Of a DNA stretch of 64,000 bases, positions 17,228 to 24,546 are shown piece by piece (position 1 is the stretch's first letter; the number at the start of each line of letters is the position of its first letter). The notes beneath the pieces were generated by a model. The model had not been told where the DNA came from. It worked only from the letters and a program-made list of their open reading frames with translations, and made no database searches. Source of the stretch: Avibacterium gallinarum (GTDB lineage Bacteria > Pseudomonadota > Gammaproteobacteria > Enterobacterales > Pasteurellaceae); NCBI RefSeq assembly GCF_002921135.1, contig NZ_PQVJ01000052.1:1-64000 (forward strand), written 5' to 3'. The position numbers were made by a program, and so were the translations under genes.

Positions 17228-19072
17228 ATGGAAAAAAACACCGCACTTAAGGTTTTGAACGAGGTTTTTGGTTACCAATCTTTCCGCAACGGACAAGAAG
17301 AAGTGATCAACGCCGCCCTTTCACACCAAGACAGTCTTGTGATTATGGCAACGGGAAACGGAAAATCCCTTTGCTATCAAATTCCTGCGCTTTGCTTTTC
17401 GGGGCTAACCTTAGTCATTTCGCCGCTGATTTCGTTAATGAAAGATCAAGTGGATCAACTACTTGCTAACGGTATTGAAGTGGATTATCTCAATTCCACA
17501 CAAACCTTTGAGCAACAGCAAATTGTGCAAAATAAGGCGATTTCAGGGCAGCTCAAATTGCTTTATATTTCGCCCGAAAAGGCGATGACAACCAGTTTTT
17601 TCCAATTTATTTCTCATTGCCAAGTGAGTTTTATTGCCATTGATGAAGCCCATTGTATTTCCCAATGGGGACACGATTTCCGCCCTGAATACACTCAACT
17701 TGGCGGGCTGAAACGCTGTTTTCCTAATGCTCCAATAATGGCACTCACCGCCACCGCAGACAGTGCCACAAGGCAAGATATTTTGCACCATTTGCAACTG
17801 AACGACCCGCATATTTATATCGGCAGTTTTGATCGCCCAAATATTCGCTATACCTTGGTAGAAAAATTTAAACCAATGGAGCAGCTATGCCAATTTGTGC
17901 TAGGGCAGAAGGGCAAAAGTGGTATCGTTTATTGCAACAGTCGCAACAAGGTGGAACGCTTGGCAGAAAGTTTGCGCAAAAAAGGCGTGGCTGCGCAAGC
18001 CTATCACGCAGGAATGGAAGCCAGCCAACGCGAGCAAGTGCAGCGTGCCTTTCAGCGTGATAATGTGCAAGTGGTGGTGGCAACCGTTGCCTTTGGAATG
18101 GGCATTAACAAATCCAACGTGCGATTTGTCGCCCATTTTGATTTGCCGCGCAGTATCGAGGCGTATTACCAAGAAACAGGGCGCGCAGGGCGTGATGATT
18201 TACCTGCTGAAGCCGTGCTGTTTTACGAGCCTGCCGATTATGCGTGGCTACAAAAAATGCTGCTGGAAAAACCAGAAAGCCCGCAGCGCCAAATTGAACA
18301 GCATAAATTAGAAGCTATTGGTGAATTTGCCGAAAGCCAAACTTGCCGCCGTTTAGTTTTGCTGAATTATTTTGGCGAACATCGCCAAGCGCCGTGCAAA
18401 AACTGCGATATTTGCCTTGATCCACCGAAAAAATATGATGGCTTAATTGACGCGCAAAAAGTGATGTCCACCATTTATCGTGTGGGACAAATGTTCGGTG
18501 TGCATTATGTGATCGGCGTGCTGCGCGGAATGCAAAATCAAAAAATTAAAGATAATCAGCACGATCAGCTCAGCGTGTACGGCATTGGCAAAGACAAAAG
18601 CAAAGAATATTGGCAATCAGTGATCCGCCAGCTGATTCATCTTGGGCTTGTGCAACAAGTGATGAATCAATTTCACTCCGTGTTACAACTGACGGAAAAC
18701 GCACGCCCAATTTTGCGTGGTGAACAGCCCTTAGAGCTGGCAATGCCAAGGGTTTCTTCCATTATGACCGCACAAAGCGCACAAAAAAGTGCGGTGCAAA
18801 ATTACGACAAAGATCTCTTTGCCCGCCTACGTTTCTTACGCAAACAAATTGCCGACAAAGAAAATATCCCCCCTTATATTGTGTTCAACGATGCCACCTT
18901 GCAAGAAATGGCACAATATCAACCCACCAGCAAGCGTGAAATGCTACAAATCAACGGCGTGGGCGCAACCAAATTAGAGCGCTTCGGACAGGCATTCCTG
19001 CATATTATCCAAGAGCATAAATCGCTCAGCGCAAAAAACAGCCAACCGCTGAAATTATCTAATGAAAAATGA
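17228..19072 (+). CDS. recQ: ATP-dependent DNA helicase RecQ
   Basis: 3'-5' helicase of RecF-pathway recombination and fork repair. The 614 residues carry Walker A MATGNGKSLCYQIP (about 40-53), Walker B IDEAHCISQWGHDFRPEY (about 138-155), motif VI YYQETGRAGRDDLPAE near 315, the zinc site of the RQC domain (CRRLVLLNYFGE...CKNCDIC, about 375-397) and a C-terminal HRDC domain (about 525-600). The second G of the usual TGGGKS loop is N. A USS overlaps codons 4-7 (ACCGCACTT just after the start), and another lies at 18789. Confidence 0.95.
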   Translation: MEKNTALKVLNEVFGYQSFRNGQEEVINAALSHQDSLVIMATGNGKSLCYQIPALCFSGLTLVISPLISLMKDQVDQLLANGIEVDYLNSTQTFEQQQIVQNKAISGQLKLLYISPEKAMTTSFFQFISHCQVSFIAIDEAHCISQWGHDFRPEYTQLGGLKRCFPNAPIMALTATADSATRQDILHHLQLNDPHIYIGSFDRPNIRYTLVEKFKPMEQLCQFVLGQKGKSGIVYCNSRNKVERLAESLRKKGVAAQAYHAGMEASQREQVQRAFQRDNVQVVVATVAFGMGINKSNVRFVAHFDLPRSIEAYYQETGRAGRDDLPAEAVLFYEPADYAWLQKMLLEKPESPQRQIEQHKLEAIGEFAESQTCRRLVLLNYFGEHRQAPCKNCDICLDPPKKYDGLIDAQKVMSTIYRVGQMFGVHYVIGVLRGMQNQKIKDNQHDQLSVYGIGKDKSKEYWQSVIRQLIHLGLVQQVMNQFHSVLQLTENARPILRGEQPLELAMPRVSSIMTAQSAQKSAVQNYDKDLFARLRFLRKQIADKENIPPYIVFNDATLQEMAQYQPTSKREMLQINGVGATKLERFGQAFLHIIQEHKSLSAKNSQPLKLSNEK

Positions 19073-19146
19073 ACGATTAATATCGTTTTAAGATCATCTG
19101 TAATAGCCTCATATAAATACTAGCCCTCCTATAGACAAGCTAAGAG

Positions 19147-19169
19147 AGCTAACTGGAAAAAGGTTAGCT
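19147..19169 (+). terminator. Possible recQ terminator
   Basis: AGCTAAC (19147-19153) and GTTAGCT (19163-19169) pair around TGGAAAAAG, followed by TCTTG. The U-tract is weak. It separates recQ from the microcin promoter. Confidence 0.5.
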
Positions 19170-19300
19170 TCTTGTAATTCTTTTACATAAAAATAACAAA
19201 AGTAAAATATTTTTAACACTGAATTATTCTACTATATAACTAACCATATTCTTCATCACATCTATAAAGTTTAATTTTCCTTAATAAAATTTCTTAATTT

Positions 19301-19316
19301 TGTGATTTAGATCACA
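19301..19316 (+). promoter_or_regulatory. Perfect CRP site upstream of the microcin operon
   Basis: TGTGA-TTTAGA-TCACA matches all ten consensus half-site bases, flanked by T- and A-rich sequence. Its centre (19308.5) is about 53 bases upstream of the start predicted from the -35/-10 below, or about 41 if a weaker -10 (TAAGAT, 19338-19343) is used. Confidence 0.75.
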
Positions 19317-19326
19317 TATAAAACAT

Positions 19327-19355
19327 TTGATAATGAATAAGATAATCATTATCAT
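19327..19355 (+). promoter_or_regulatory. Microcin promoter with Fur box
   Basis: TTGATA (19327-19332), 17 bases, TATCAT (19350-19355). The perfect palindrome GATAAT-C-ATTATC (19341-19353), a Fur-type 6-1-6 core, covers the spacer and -10, so Fur binding would block polymerase. This predicts expression under iron limitation, as for colicin V. GACCTTT-TAT-AAAGGTC (19362-19378) would then fold at the mRNA 5' end. Confidence 0.75.
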
Positions 19356-19414
19356 TTACTTGACCTTTTATAAAGGTCTTTGAAAATAAGTAAAATTACA
19401 TAGGAGAAAAGACT

Positions 19415-19642
19415 ATGAAATCTTTAAATAATGAAGAATTACATCACATAAATGGCGGTTCATTTAGCTTTTCTGGCTTTGGTGCCCATTCAAGATGGGG
19501 TAATTATGGGAGAGTTTCGGGAGGCTATACCTTTAAACCAACATCAAATATTTCTGTTACTCCAAGTGTAACAGTAAGCAAATTCCCAAGTGAAAAACCC
19601 AAAATTACTGGAGGTGGTATTAATATATCTATAGGGTTTTAA
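19415..19642 (+). CDS. Class II microcin precursor 1 (double-glycine leader)
   Basis: A 75-residue peptide beginning with the leader MKSLNNEELHHINGG, which a C39 peptidase-exporter would cut after GG, leaving a 60-residue core rich in Gly, Ser and aromatic residues (SFSFSGFGAHSRWGNYGRV...) and ending GGGINISIGF. There is no cysteine, so no disulphide. TAGGAG stands 8 bases before the ATG. It is the first gene of the operon, right behind the CRP/Fur-controlled promoter, with its stop overlapping the next start (TAATG). The match to known toxins is by leader and context only; I recognise no specific microcin. Confidence 0.75.
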   Translation: MKSLNNEELHHINGGSFSFSGFGAHSRWGNYGRVSGGYTFKPTSNISVTPSVTVSKFPSEKPKITGGGINISIGF

Positions 19643-19860
19643 TGATGAATATTCTTAGAAACATCTTAACTTTACTCAGTTGTATTCTATTAATTTCTTG
19701 TACATCTATGTTATCCAAGAAAAATGAAGAATATGATTTTAATAAAGGTAAATGTTTAAATTATTCACGCCATATAGAAATGAATTATCAGAATGGTACA
19801 ATTAAATTCTCTGATCCAGTTTTACAGGAAATTAGATACAATGAATGTATGAGAAAGTAA
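19642..19860 (+). CDS. Small lipoprotein, probable immunity to peptide 1
   Basis: A 72-residue lipoprotein with a hydrophobic signal (ILTLLSCILLISC) and lipobox LISC, lipid on Cys20, then a polar 50-residue domain with two more cysteines (KGKCLNY and YNECMRK) that could form a disulphide in the periplasm. It starts on the last base of the precursor-1 stop, so the two are translationally coupled. That position is the usual one for an immunity gene; the function is inferred from location only. The second codon is also ATG and could be the start. Confidence 0.6.
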   Translation: MMNILRNILTLLSCILLISCTSMLSKKNEEYDFNKGKCLNYSRHIEMNYQNGTIKFSDPVLQEIRYNECMRK

Positions 19861-19877
19861 AAAATAGGAGAAATTTT

Positions 19878-20099
19878 ATGAAAAAATTAAACACTGACGA
19901 AGTACAATCAATTCATGGTGGGATGTGGGGATATATAGCCAGTGCTTTTGGTGGTTTGGCTTTAAATGAGATATTCCTTAACCCTCTAAAGAATGCCACA
20001 TATAAACACTATAATAAGGAAAATGAGAAACTAGTAAATAGTTTTAATTCTAATCCTGACAAATTTATAAGAGAAAATACTTCATTTTATGGAGATTAA
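19878..20099 (+). CDS. Class II microcin precursor 2 (double-glycine leader)
   Basis: A 73-residue product with leader MKKLNTDEVQSIHGG and a 58-residue core. The core starts with a hydrophobic, glycine-containing stretch (MWGYIASAFGGLALNEIF) and continues polar and Asn/Lys-rich, ending ENTSFYGD. TAGGAGAAATTTT precedes the ATG at 19878; the frame is open from 19845 but those codons lack a ribosome site. The leader shares its length (15) and pattern with precursors 1 and 3. A 12-bp hairpin follows. Confidence 0.7.
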   Translation: MKKLNTDEVQSIHGGMWGYIASAFGGLALNEIFLNPLKNATYKHYNKENEKLVNSFNSNPDKFIRENTSFYGD

Positions 20100-20110
20100 T
20101 TTTAATTGAA

Positions 20111-20144
20111 AATAAAGCATCATATGCTTATGTGATGCTTTATT
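20111..20144 (+). other. Hairpin inside the microcin operon
   Basis: AATAAAGCATCA (20111-20122) and TGATGCTTTATT (20133-20144) form a perfect 12-bp stem with a 10-base loop, ending four bases before the ribosome site of the next gene. It may act as a partial terminator or mRNA stabiliser, setting a higher dose of precursors 1 and 2. Confidence 0.65.
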
Positions 20145-20158
20145 ACTTAGGAGAAACT

Positions 20159-20317
20159 ATGAAAAAATATATATTCCCAACACTTATGTTTTCATTTTTT
20201 TTCTTTTTCTTATCAACTTTTATTTATCCTTTATTTCCATTTGAAGTAAATAGATGGATAGCAGATCCTCTAGTTGCTTTGAGCATTTATCTACTATTTT
20301 TTAGGAAAGTGAATTAA
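20159..20317 (+). CDS. Small membrane protein, probable immunity to peptide 2
   Basis: A 52-residue protein with two membrane helices: about 4-24 (YIFPTLMFSFFFFFLSTFIY) and about 33-47 (DPLVALSIYLLFF), with a short loop EVNRW. TAGGAGAAACT precedes the ATG at 20159. Size, double helix and position right after a precursor gene are typical of immunity proteins of class II microcins, which sit in the inner membrane. No sequence family recognised. Confidence 0.55.
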   Translation: MKKYIFPTLMFSFFFFFLSTFIYPLFPFEVNRWIADPLVALSIYLLFFRKVN

Positions 20318-20419
20318 GAAATAAATAGTAAAATGTTTTATTAGTATATTAATAATATATTTAGAAGGCTTTCACAAGGTCATCAAATGATAGGTAACTC
20401 ATAATAAGGCGAAAATGCT

Positions 20420-20650
20420 ATGAGAAATTTCAATAATATAGATATGCAAAAAGTTATTGGTGGGCTTGGATATTTAGGAAATTCAGCTATATCAGGTCAT
20501 TTTACATGGTCTGGATTAGGAACAAGTATTGCTGCAGGAGCTGTATCAGGTATTATTGGAGGCCCTATGGCTTCTACGGCAGCTAAATATTTAGCTCCAA
20601 GAGTAGGATTTTTAAGTGGAGCGGCTATCGGTATTGCAGATAAAAAATGA
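20420..20650 (+). CDS. Class II microcin precursor 3 (Gly/Ala-rich)
   Basis: A 76-residue product with leader MRNFNNIDMQKVIGG and a 61-residue core rich in Gly and Ala with several GxxxG-like motifs (GTSIAAGAVSGIIGGP, SGAAIGIA). This resembles the membrane-inserting cores of colicin V and of two-peptide bacteriocins. It has no cysteine. AAGGCG is the likely ribosome site. About 100 bases of AT-rich DNA precede it, with no clear internal promoter. Its stop is one base from the next start. Confidence 0.75.
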   Translation: MRNFNNIDMQKVIGGLGYLGNSAISGHFTWSGLGTSIAAGAVSGIIGGPMASTAAKYLAPRVGFLSGAAIGIADKK

Positions 20651-20651
20651 T

Positions 20652-20885
20652 ATGAAAAGCTGGATGCATATTATTGTCTCAAATGTTTTTATAAACATTT
20701 TATTTTTGTATTTAGGAGTTTTCCCTCTTTATATAAATCTTGCATATATTAGTTTAATATTGGTTAACTATATATTAAAGATAATATATAGAGGAGATGA
20801 TGTTAGTAAGTATTTAGATTTTAATAGGAAAATACATTCTTTTATCATTATTCTCCTAGGCATCTATTATTCATCATTTTTATAA
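20652..20885 (+). CDS. Small membrane protein, probable immunity to peptide 3
   Basis: A 77-residue protein with three hydrophobic segments (about 6-24, 28-46 and 59-76) around a short polar loop (YRGDDVSKYLDFNRK). The open frame begins at 20616, overlapping precursor 3, but the ATG at 20652 falls one base after that gene's stop and gives tight coupling. Position and topology suggest immunity. It is followed after nine bases by the exporter genes. Confidence 0.55.
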   Translation: MKSWMHIIVSNVFINILFLYLGVFPLYINLAYISLILVNYILKIIYRGDDVSKYLDFNRKIHSFIIILLGIYYSSFL

Positions 20886-20894
20886 ATTAGATTT

Positions 20895-22148
20895 ATGTTT
20901 AGAAAAGAAGCCCTAGAACATCAGAAATGGAAAAGTAATGCTGTATTGTTTTCCAATATTCCAAGTTGGTTAGTTTTTTCTATTTCCATTGTCATTGTGG
21001 CTTCTTTTATTTTATACGTTACTTTTGGTAGTTATACCCGCCGCGAAATTGTTTATGGTGAAGTTGTGATGCAACCTCACCCAATCATACTTTCAGCATC
21101 TAAATCTGGTTATATTTCAGAAAGTTATATTAAAATAAATCAACCAGTAAAAAAAGGAGACCCGCTATTTAAAATTACATTAGATCGTATCACAGATAGT
21201 GGTAATGTTGGTATTAATTCAATTAATGCAATAAAGGCACAGCTAAAAAAACTTAGTGAAATTATAACATTAGTTAAAAATAATCAGACTGAAACCTTAA
21301 CAAACCTACAAAAGCAAATTGACAAAAACCGTAAAATCTATAATGAAACAAAAATATATTTAAATGAAGTTTCCGCAAGCACAGAAGAATACCGCATTAC
21401 ATTAGAAAAATATGAAAAATTGATGAAAAAAGGCTATTCCTCTAATGATGAGGTGGCTCTGCAACGTTCGCGTTATTTCGATCAAAAATCTTTACGCAAC
21501 AATTTACAAGAAAAATTAATCCAACAAGAAACAGTCATTATAGGGCTAGAAAATGAAATTGAGAGTCGTAGAACCGATTTTCAAAACCAGATTATTCGTT
21601 ATGAATTACAACAAAATGATCTTGAAATTCGTTTACTTGAATTTGAATCTGTTTCAGAGCTGATTGTTAATGCTCCGCTAGATGGGTTAATTGAATCAAT
21701 CAGTGCAACTGTGGGGCAAATTATTCGTGAAGGAGATGCTTTGGCTCAACTAATACCAGCTAATAAAGGCGAATATCAGTTAGTAATGTGGGTGCCTAAT
21801 AGCGCAATTTCTTTTGTTAAACCTGAAAATAAAATCAGTATTCGCTACGAAGCTTTTCCTTTCGAAAAATTTGGACAGTTTGATGGCACTATTAAATATA
21901 TTTCGACTGTTCCTGCTTCTCTGCAAGAACTTGCTTTTTATAAGAATGTTCCTAGTACAGATCCTAATAACCCATTATATAAAATTGTTGTAGAAATACC
22001 TGACCAAAATGTCTCTTATAACCATACCTCATTAGCATTTTTAAGCGGTATGAAAGCTGAGGCAACCCTATTTTTAGAAAAACGAAAGCTATATGAATGG
22101 ATGTTTTTACCATTTTATGGTTTAACCAAAAATATGGAAAAAGAATAA
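20895..22148 (+). CDS. CvaA-like membrane fusion protein
   Basis: Periplasmic adaptor of a type I secretion system, linking the ABC exporter to TolC. The 417 residues have a short cytoplasmic start (MFRKEALEHQKWKSNAVL, much like CvaA), one membrane helix at about 24-47, a biotinyl-lipoyl half motif (SGYISESYIKINQPVKKGD, about 73-91), a long alpha-helical hairpin (about 105-250, with coiled-coil spacing) and a closing beta-barrel domain. No tolC is nearby, as usual for colicin V-type systems that borrow the chromosomal one. Confidence 0.88.
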   Translation: MFRKEALEHQKWKSNAVLFSNIPSWLVFSISIVIVASFILYVTFGSYTRREIVYGEVVMQPHPIILSASKSGYISESYIKINQPVKKGDPLFKITLDRITDSGNVGINSINAIKAQLKKLSEIITLVKNNQTETLTNLQKQIDKNRKIYNETKIYLNEVSASTEEYRITLEKYEKLMKKGYSSNDEVALQRSRYFDQKSLRNNLQEKLIQQETVIIGLENEIESRRTDFQNQIIRYELQQNDLEIRLLEFESVSELIVNAPLDGLIESISATVGQIIREGDALAQLIPANKGEYQLVMWVPNSAISFVKPENKISIRYEAFPFEKFGQFDGTIKYISTVPASLQELAFYKNVPSTDPNNPLYKIVVEIPDQNVSYNHTSLAFLSGMKAEATLFLEKRKLYEWMFLPFYGLTKNMEKE

Positions 22149-22168
22149 AAATATAGGAAAACAGGGAT

Positions 22169-24247
22169 ATGTTAGATAAACTTAATTTTTCATTCTTTAG
22201 AAAAGTTCCTCTCGTATTACAAACAGAATCGGCAGAATGCGGATTGGCTTGCCTAGCGATGATAGCTGGCTTTTATGGAGAAGAATCTAATCTTTTTCAA
22301 CTTCGTAGTAAATATGGTATTTCTTCTAAAGGTGCCACATTAAAAAATTTAATTGATATTGCACAAGATCTTAAATTAATTACTCGCCCACTTTCACTTG
22401 AACTTGATGAATTAAAATTGTTACGTTTACCTTGTATTTTACATTGGGATTTTAATCATTTTGTTGTTTTAACCAAGGTAAAAAATAAATCTGTTGTTAT
22501 TTTTGATCCCGCTTTTGGTAAAAAGAACATCTCTTTTGCAGAGTGTTCAAAACATTTTACAGGGGTAGCCTTAGAAGCTTGGTCAGAGGTAAAATTTGAA
22601 AAATCTAAGGATAATGAGAAAATTAGCCTTTATGAAACATTTAAAAATATTTCTGGTATAAAAGGTGCATTATTAAAGATATTTTCTCTTTCTCTGTTAA
22701 TTGAATTAATTGCGCTATTAATGCCTATTGGCACCCAATTAGTGATAGATCACGTTTTAAAAGCTAAAGATCAATCCTTGTTATTAATCATTTGTTTAGG
22801 TCTTTTTTTATTTACGCTCTTTAGAAGCGCGGTGAGTATGTCAAGAGCTTGGATTTCATTAAAAATGAATTATCTAATCGATTTTCAATGGACAAGCAGC
22901 TTTTTTTCTCATTTGTTAAAACTTCCTTTAGATTTTTTTGAGAAACGTCAAGTTGGTGATATTCAATCACGTTTTGATTCACTTAGAAAAATACAAAATA
23001 CACTTACTAATAGCATAGTAACTACAATTATTGATTTAATTATGACTATCAGCGTTACTATTATGATGTTCCTTTATGGAGGATGGCTAACTTGGGTAGT
23101 GATAACTTTTTCCATTATCTATTTAATACTTCGGTTTGTAACCTATTTTACTTACCGCCAGATTACAGAAGAGCAAATTATTAAGAGTGCAAAATCTACT
23201 TCTCATTTTATGGAAACACTTTATGGTATCGCAACAATAAAATCTCTTGGATTAAATAAAAAGAGAGAAGAATATTGGATGTCATTGAATGCTGATGCTT
23301 TTAATACATCAATTAGAGTAACAAAGTTAGATATGCTTTTTTCTGGCATTCATACTTTTATTTCTACCTTAGAACAAATTTTGATCTTATGGATTGGTGC
23401 AACAATTGTTATGGATAATATGATGACAGTTGGAATGTTTATGGCATTTAATTCCTATAGAGGCTCATTTTCCTCCAGAATGGGAAACCTAATTAATATT
23501 TTCTTTAATTTTAAAATGCTTTCTTTACACAGAGAAAGGATTGCCGATATTGCTTTAACTGAAATTGAAAATAGCATACACTCCTCACCATTTTCTTTAT
23601 CAGAAGAACAAAAAGGTTTATCTATTTTAGTGAAAAACCTTACTTTTCAATATGATCAATTTACACAACCTATTATTGATAATTTAAATTTAGAAGTTAA
23701 TGCTGGAGAAAGCATAGCGATCTCCGCTAAATCAGGTGCTGGTAAAACAACCTTACTAAAATTAATGTCGGTGCTCTTGAAACCAACAAAAGGAGAAATT
23801 TATATTAATAATATTGATATTAAAAACTTAGATATTTCACATTATCGCCAACATATTGCAACTGTGTTACAAGAAGATAAGTTTTTCTCTGGATCAATTT
23901 TAGAAAATATCGTCTGTTTTGATAATCAATATGATAAAGAATTTGCCATTCAATGCGCCAAACAAGCTCAAATCCATAATGAAATAATGAAGATGCCAAT
24001 GAATTATGAAACATTGCTTGGTGAACTAGGAAACAACCTTTCAGGAGGGCAGAGACAAAGATTATTTATTGCGCGAGCTCTCTATAAAAGACCTAAAATT
24101 CTTTTTATGGATGAGGCAACAAGTCATCTTGATGAAGAAAATGAAAGAAAAATTAATGATGCAATAGCTAAACTAAAAATAACTAGAGTAATAGTTGCCC
24201 ATCGTCAATCTACTATTGAAAGTGCTGATCGATGTATAAATCTATAA
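22169..24247 (+). CDS. CvaB-like peptidase-containing ABC exporter
   Basis: Cuts double-glycine leaders and exports the peptides. The 692 residues start with a C39 peptidase domain: Gln18, catalytic Cys24 in SAECGLACLAMI, His97 (FNHFVVL) and Asp113 (IFDPAFG). Five or six membrane helices follow (about 165-440), then an ATPase domain with P-loop AKSGAGKTT near 520, signature LSGGQRQRLFIARAL, Walker B ILFMDEAT and VAHR. The first P-loop glycine is Ala. The C-terminus stops soon after the H-loop, as in CvaB. It is the last gene of the operon; no clear terminator follows. Confidence 0.93.
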   Translation: MLDKLNFSFFRKVPLVLQTESAECGLACLAMIAGFYGEESNLFQLRSKYGISSKGATLKNLIDIAQDLKLITRPLSLELDELKLLRLPCILHWDFNHFVVLTKVKNKSVVIFDPAFGKKNISFAECSKHFTGVALEAWSEVKFEKSKDNEKISLYETFKNISGIKGALLKIFSLSLLIELIALLMPIGTQLVIDHVLKAKDQSLLLIICLGLFLFTLFRSAVSMSRAWISLKMNYLIDFQWTSSFFSHLLKLPLDFFEKRQVGDIQSRFDSLRKIQNTLTNSIVTTIIDLIMTISVTIMMFLYGGWLTWVVITFSIIYLILRFVTYFTYRQITEEQIIKSAKSTSHFMETLYGIATIKSLGLNKKREEYWMSLNADAFNTSIRVTKLDMLFSGIHTFISTLEQILILWIGATIVMDNMMTVGMFMAFNSYRGSFSSRMGNLINIFFNFKMLSLHRERIADIALTEIENSIHSSPFSLSEEQKGLSILVKNLTFQYDQFTQPIIDNLNLEVNAGESIAISAKSGAGKTTLLKLMSVLLKPTKGEIYINNIDIKNLDISHYRQHIATVLQEDKFFSGSILENIVCFDNQYDKEFAIQCAKQAQIHNEIMKMPMNYETLLGELGNNLSGGQRQRLFIARALYKRPKILFMDEATSHLDEENERKINDAIAKLKITRVIVAHRQSTIESADRCINL

Positions 24248-24505
24248 AAGCTAACCTTGATATAATCATTGTAATATGAGTTTTATAAAATCCTTAATAC
24301 TAATAATTTAACCTATGATTTAATCTATGAAATATTTATAAGCAGCCTAAAAATAAGATAGAAAAAATCATTGTAAACGTATTACTTATCGCAGTGATAT
24401 TTAAATTTATTCCCCTCTGTTTACGTCTAAAAAATAAAGAATAAATAATCCAATTTATTCAAATTTATATGTTGTTACTTTTATCACTTGATGATTTTTT
24501 GTATA
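24248..24505. other. AT-rich intergenic spacer
   Basis: No gene, hairpin terminator or RNA recognised. It marks the right edge of the USS-free microcin island; GC content rises immediately after 24547. Confidence 0.5.
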
Positions 24506-24521
24506 ATGCAATCGTTTTCGT
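24502..24521 (+). promoter_or_regulatory. Promoter with PurR-like operator
   Basis: A perfect -10 TATAAT (24502-24507) overlaps ATGCAATCGTTTTCGT (24506-24521), which fits every fixed position of the PurR consensus ANGCAANCGNTTNCNT. A repressor there would block initiation. Other LacI-family regulators with a central CG are possible. Confidence 0.55.
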
Positions 24522-24546
24522 TATTTTTTAGATTGAGGGATAGTCT

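Noticed and set aside
19845-19877. Upstream start for precursor 2 (MYEKVKNRRNF...)
   Set aside because: It has no ribosome site and would bury the double-glycine leader; the ATG at 19878 follows TAGGAG.
24248-24546. A fourth microcin precursor after the exporter
   Set aside because: No frame with a GG leader or ribosome site was found.
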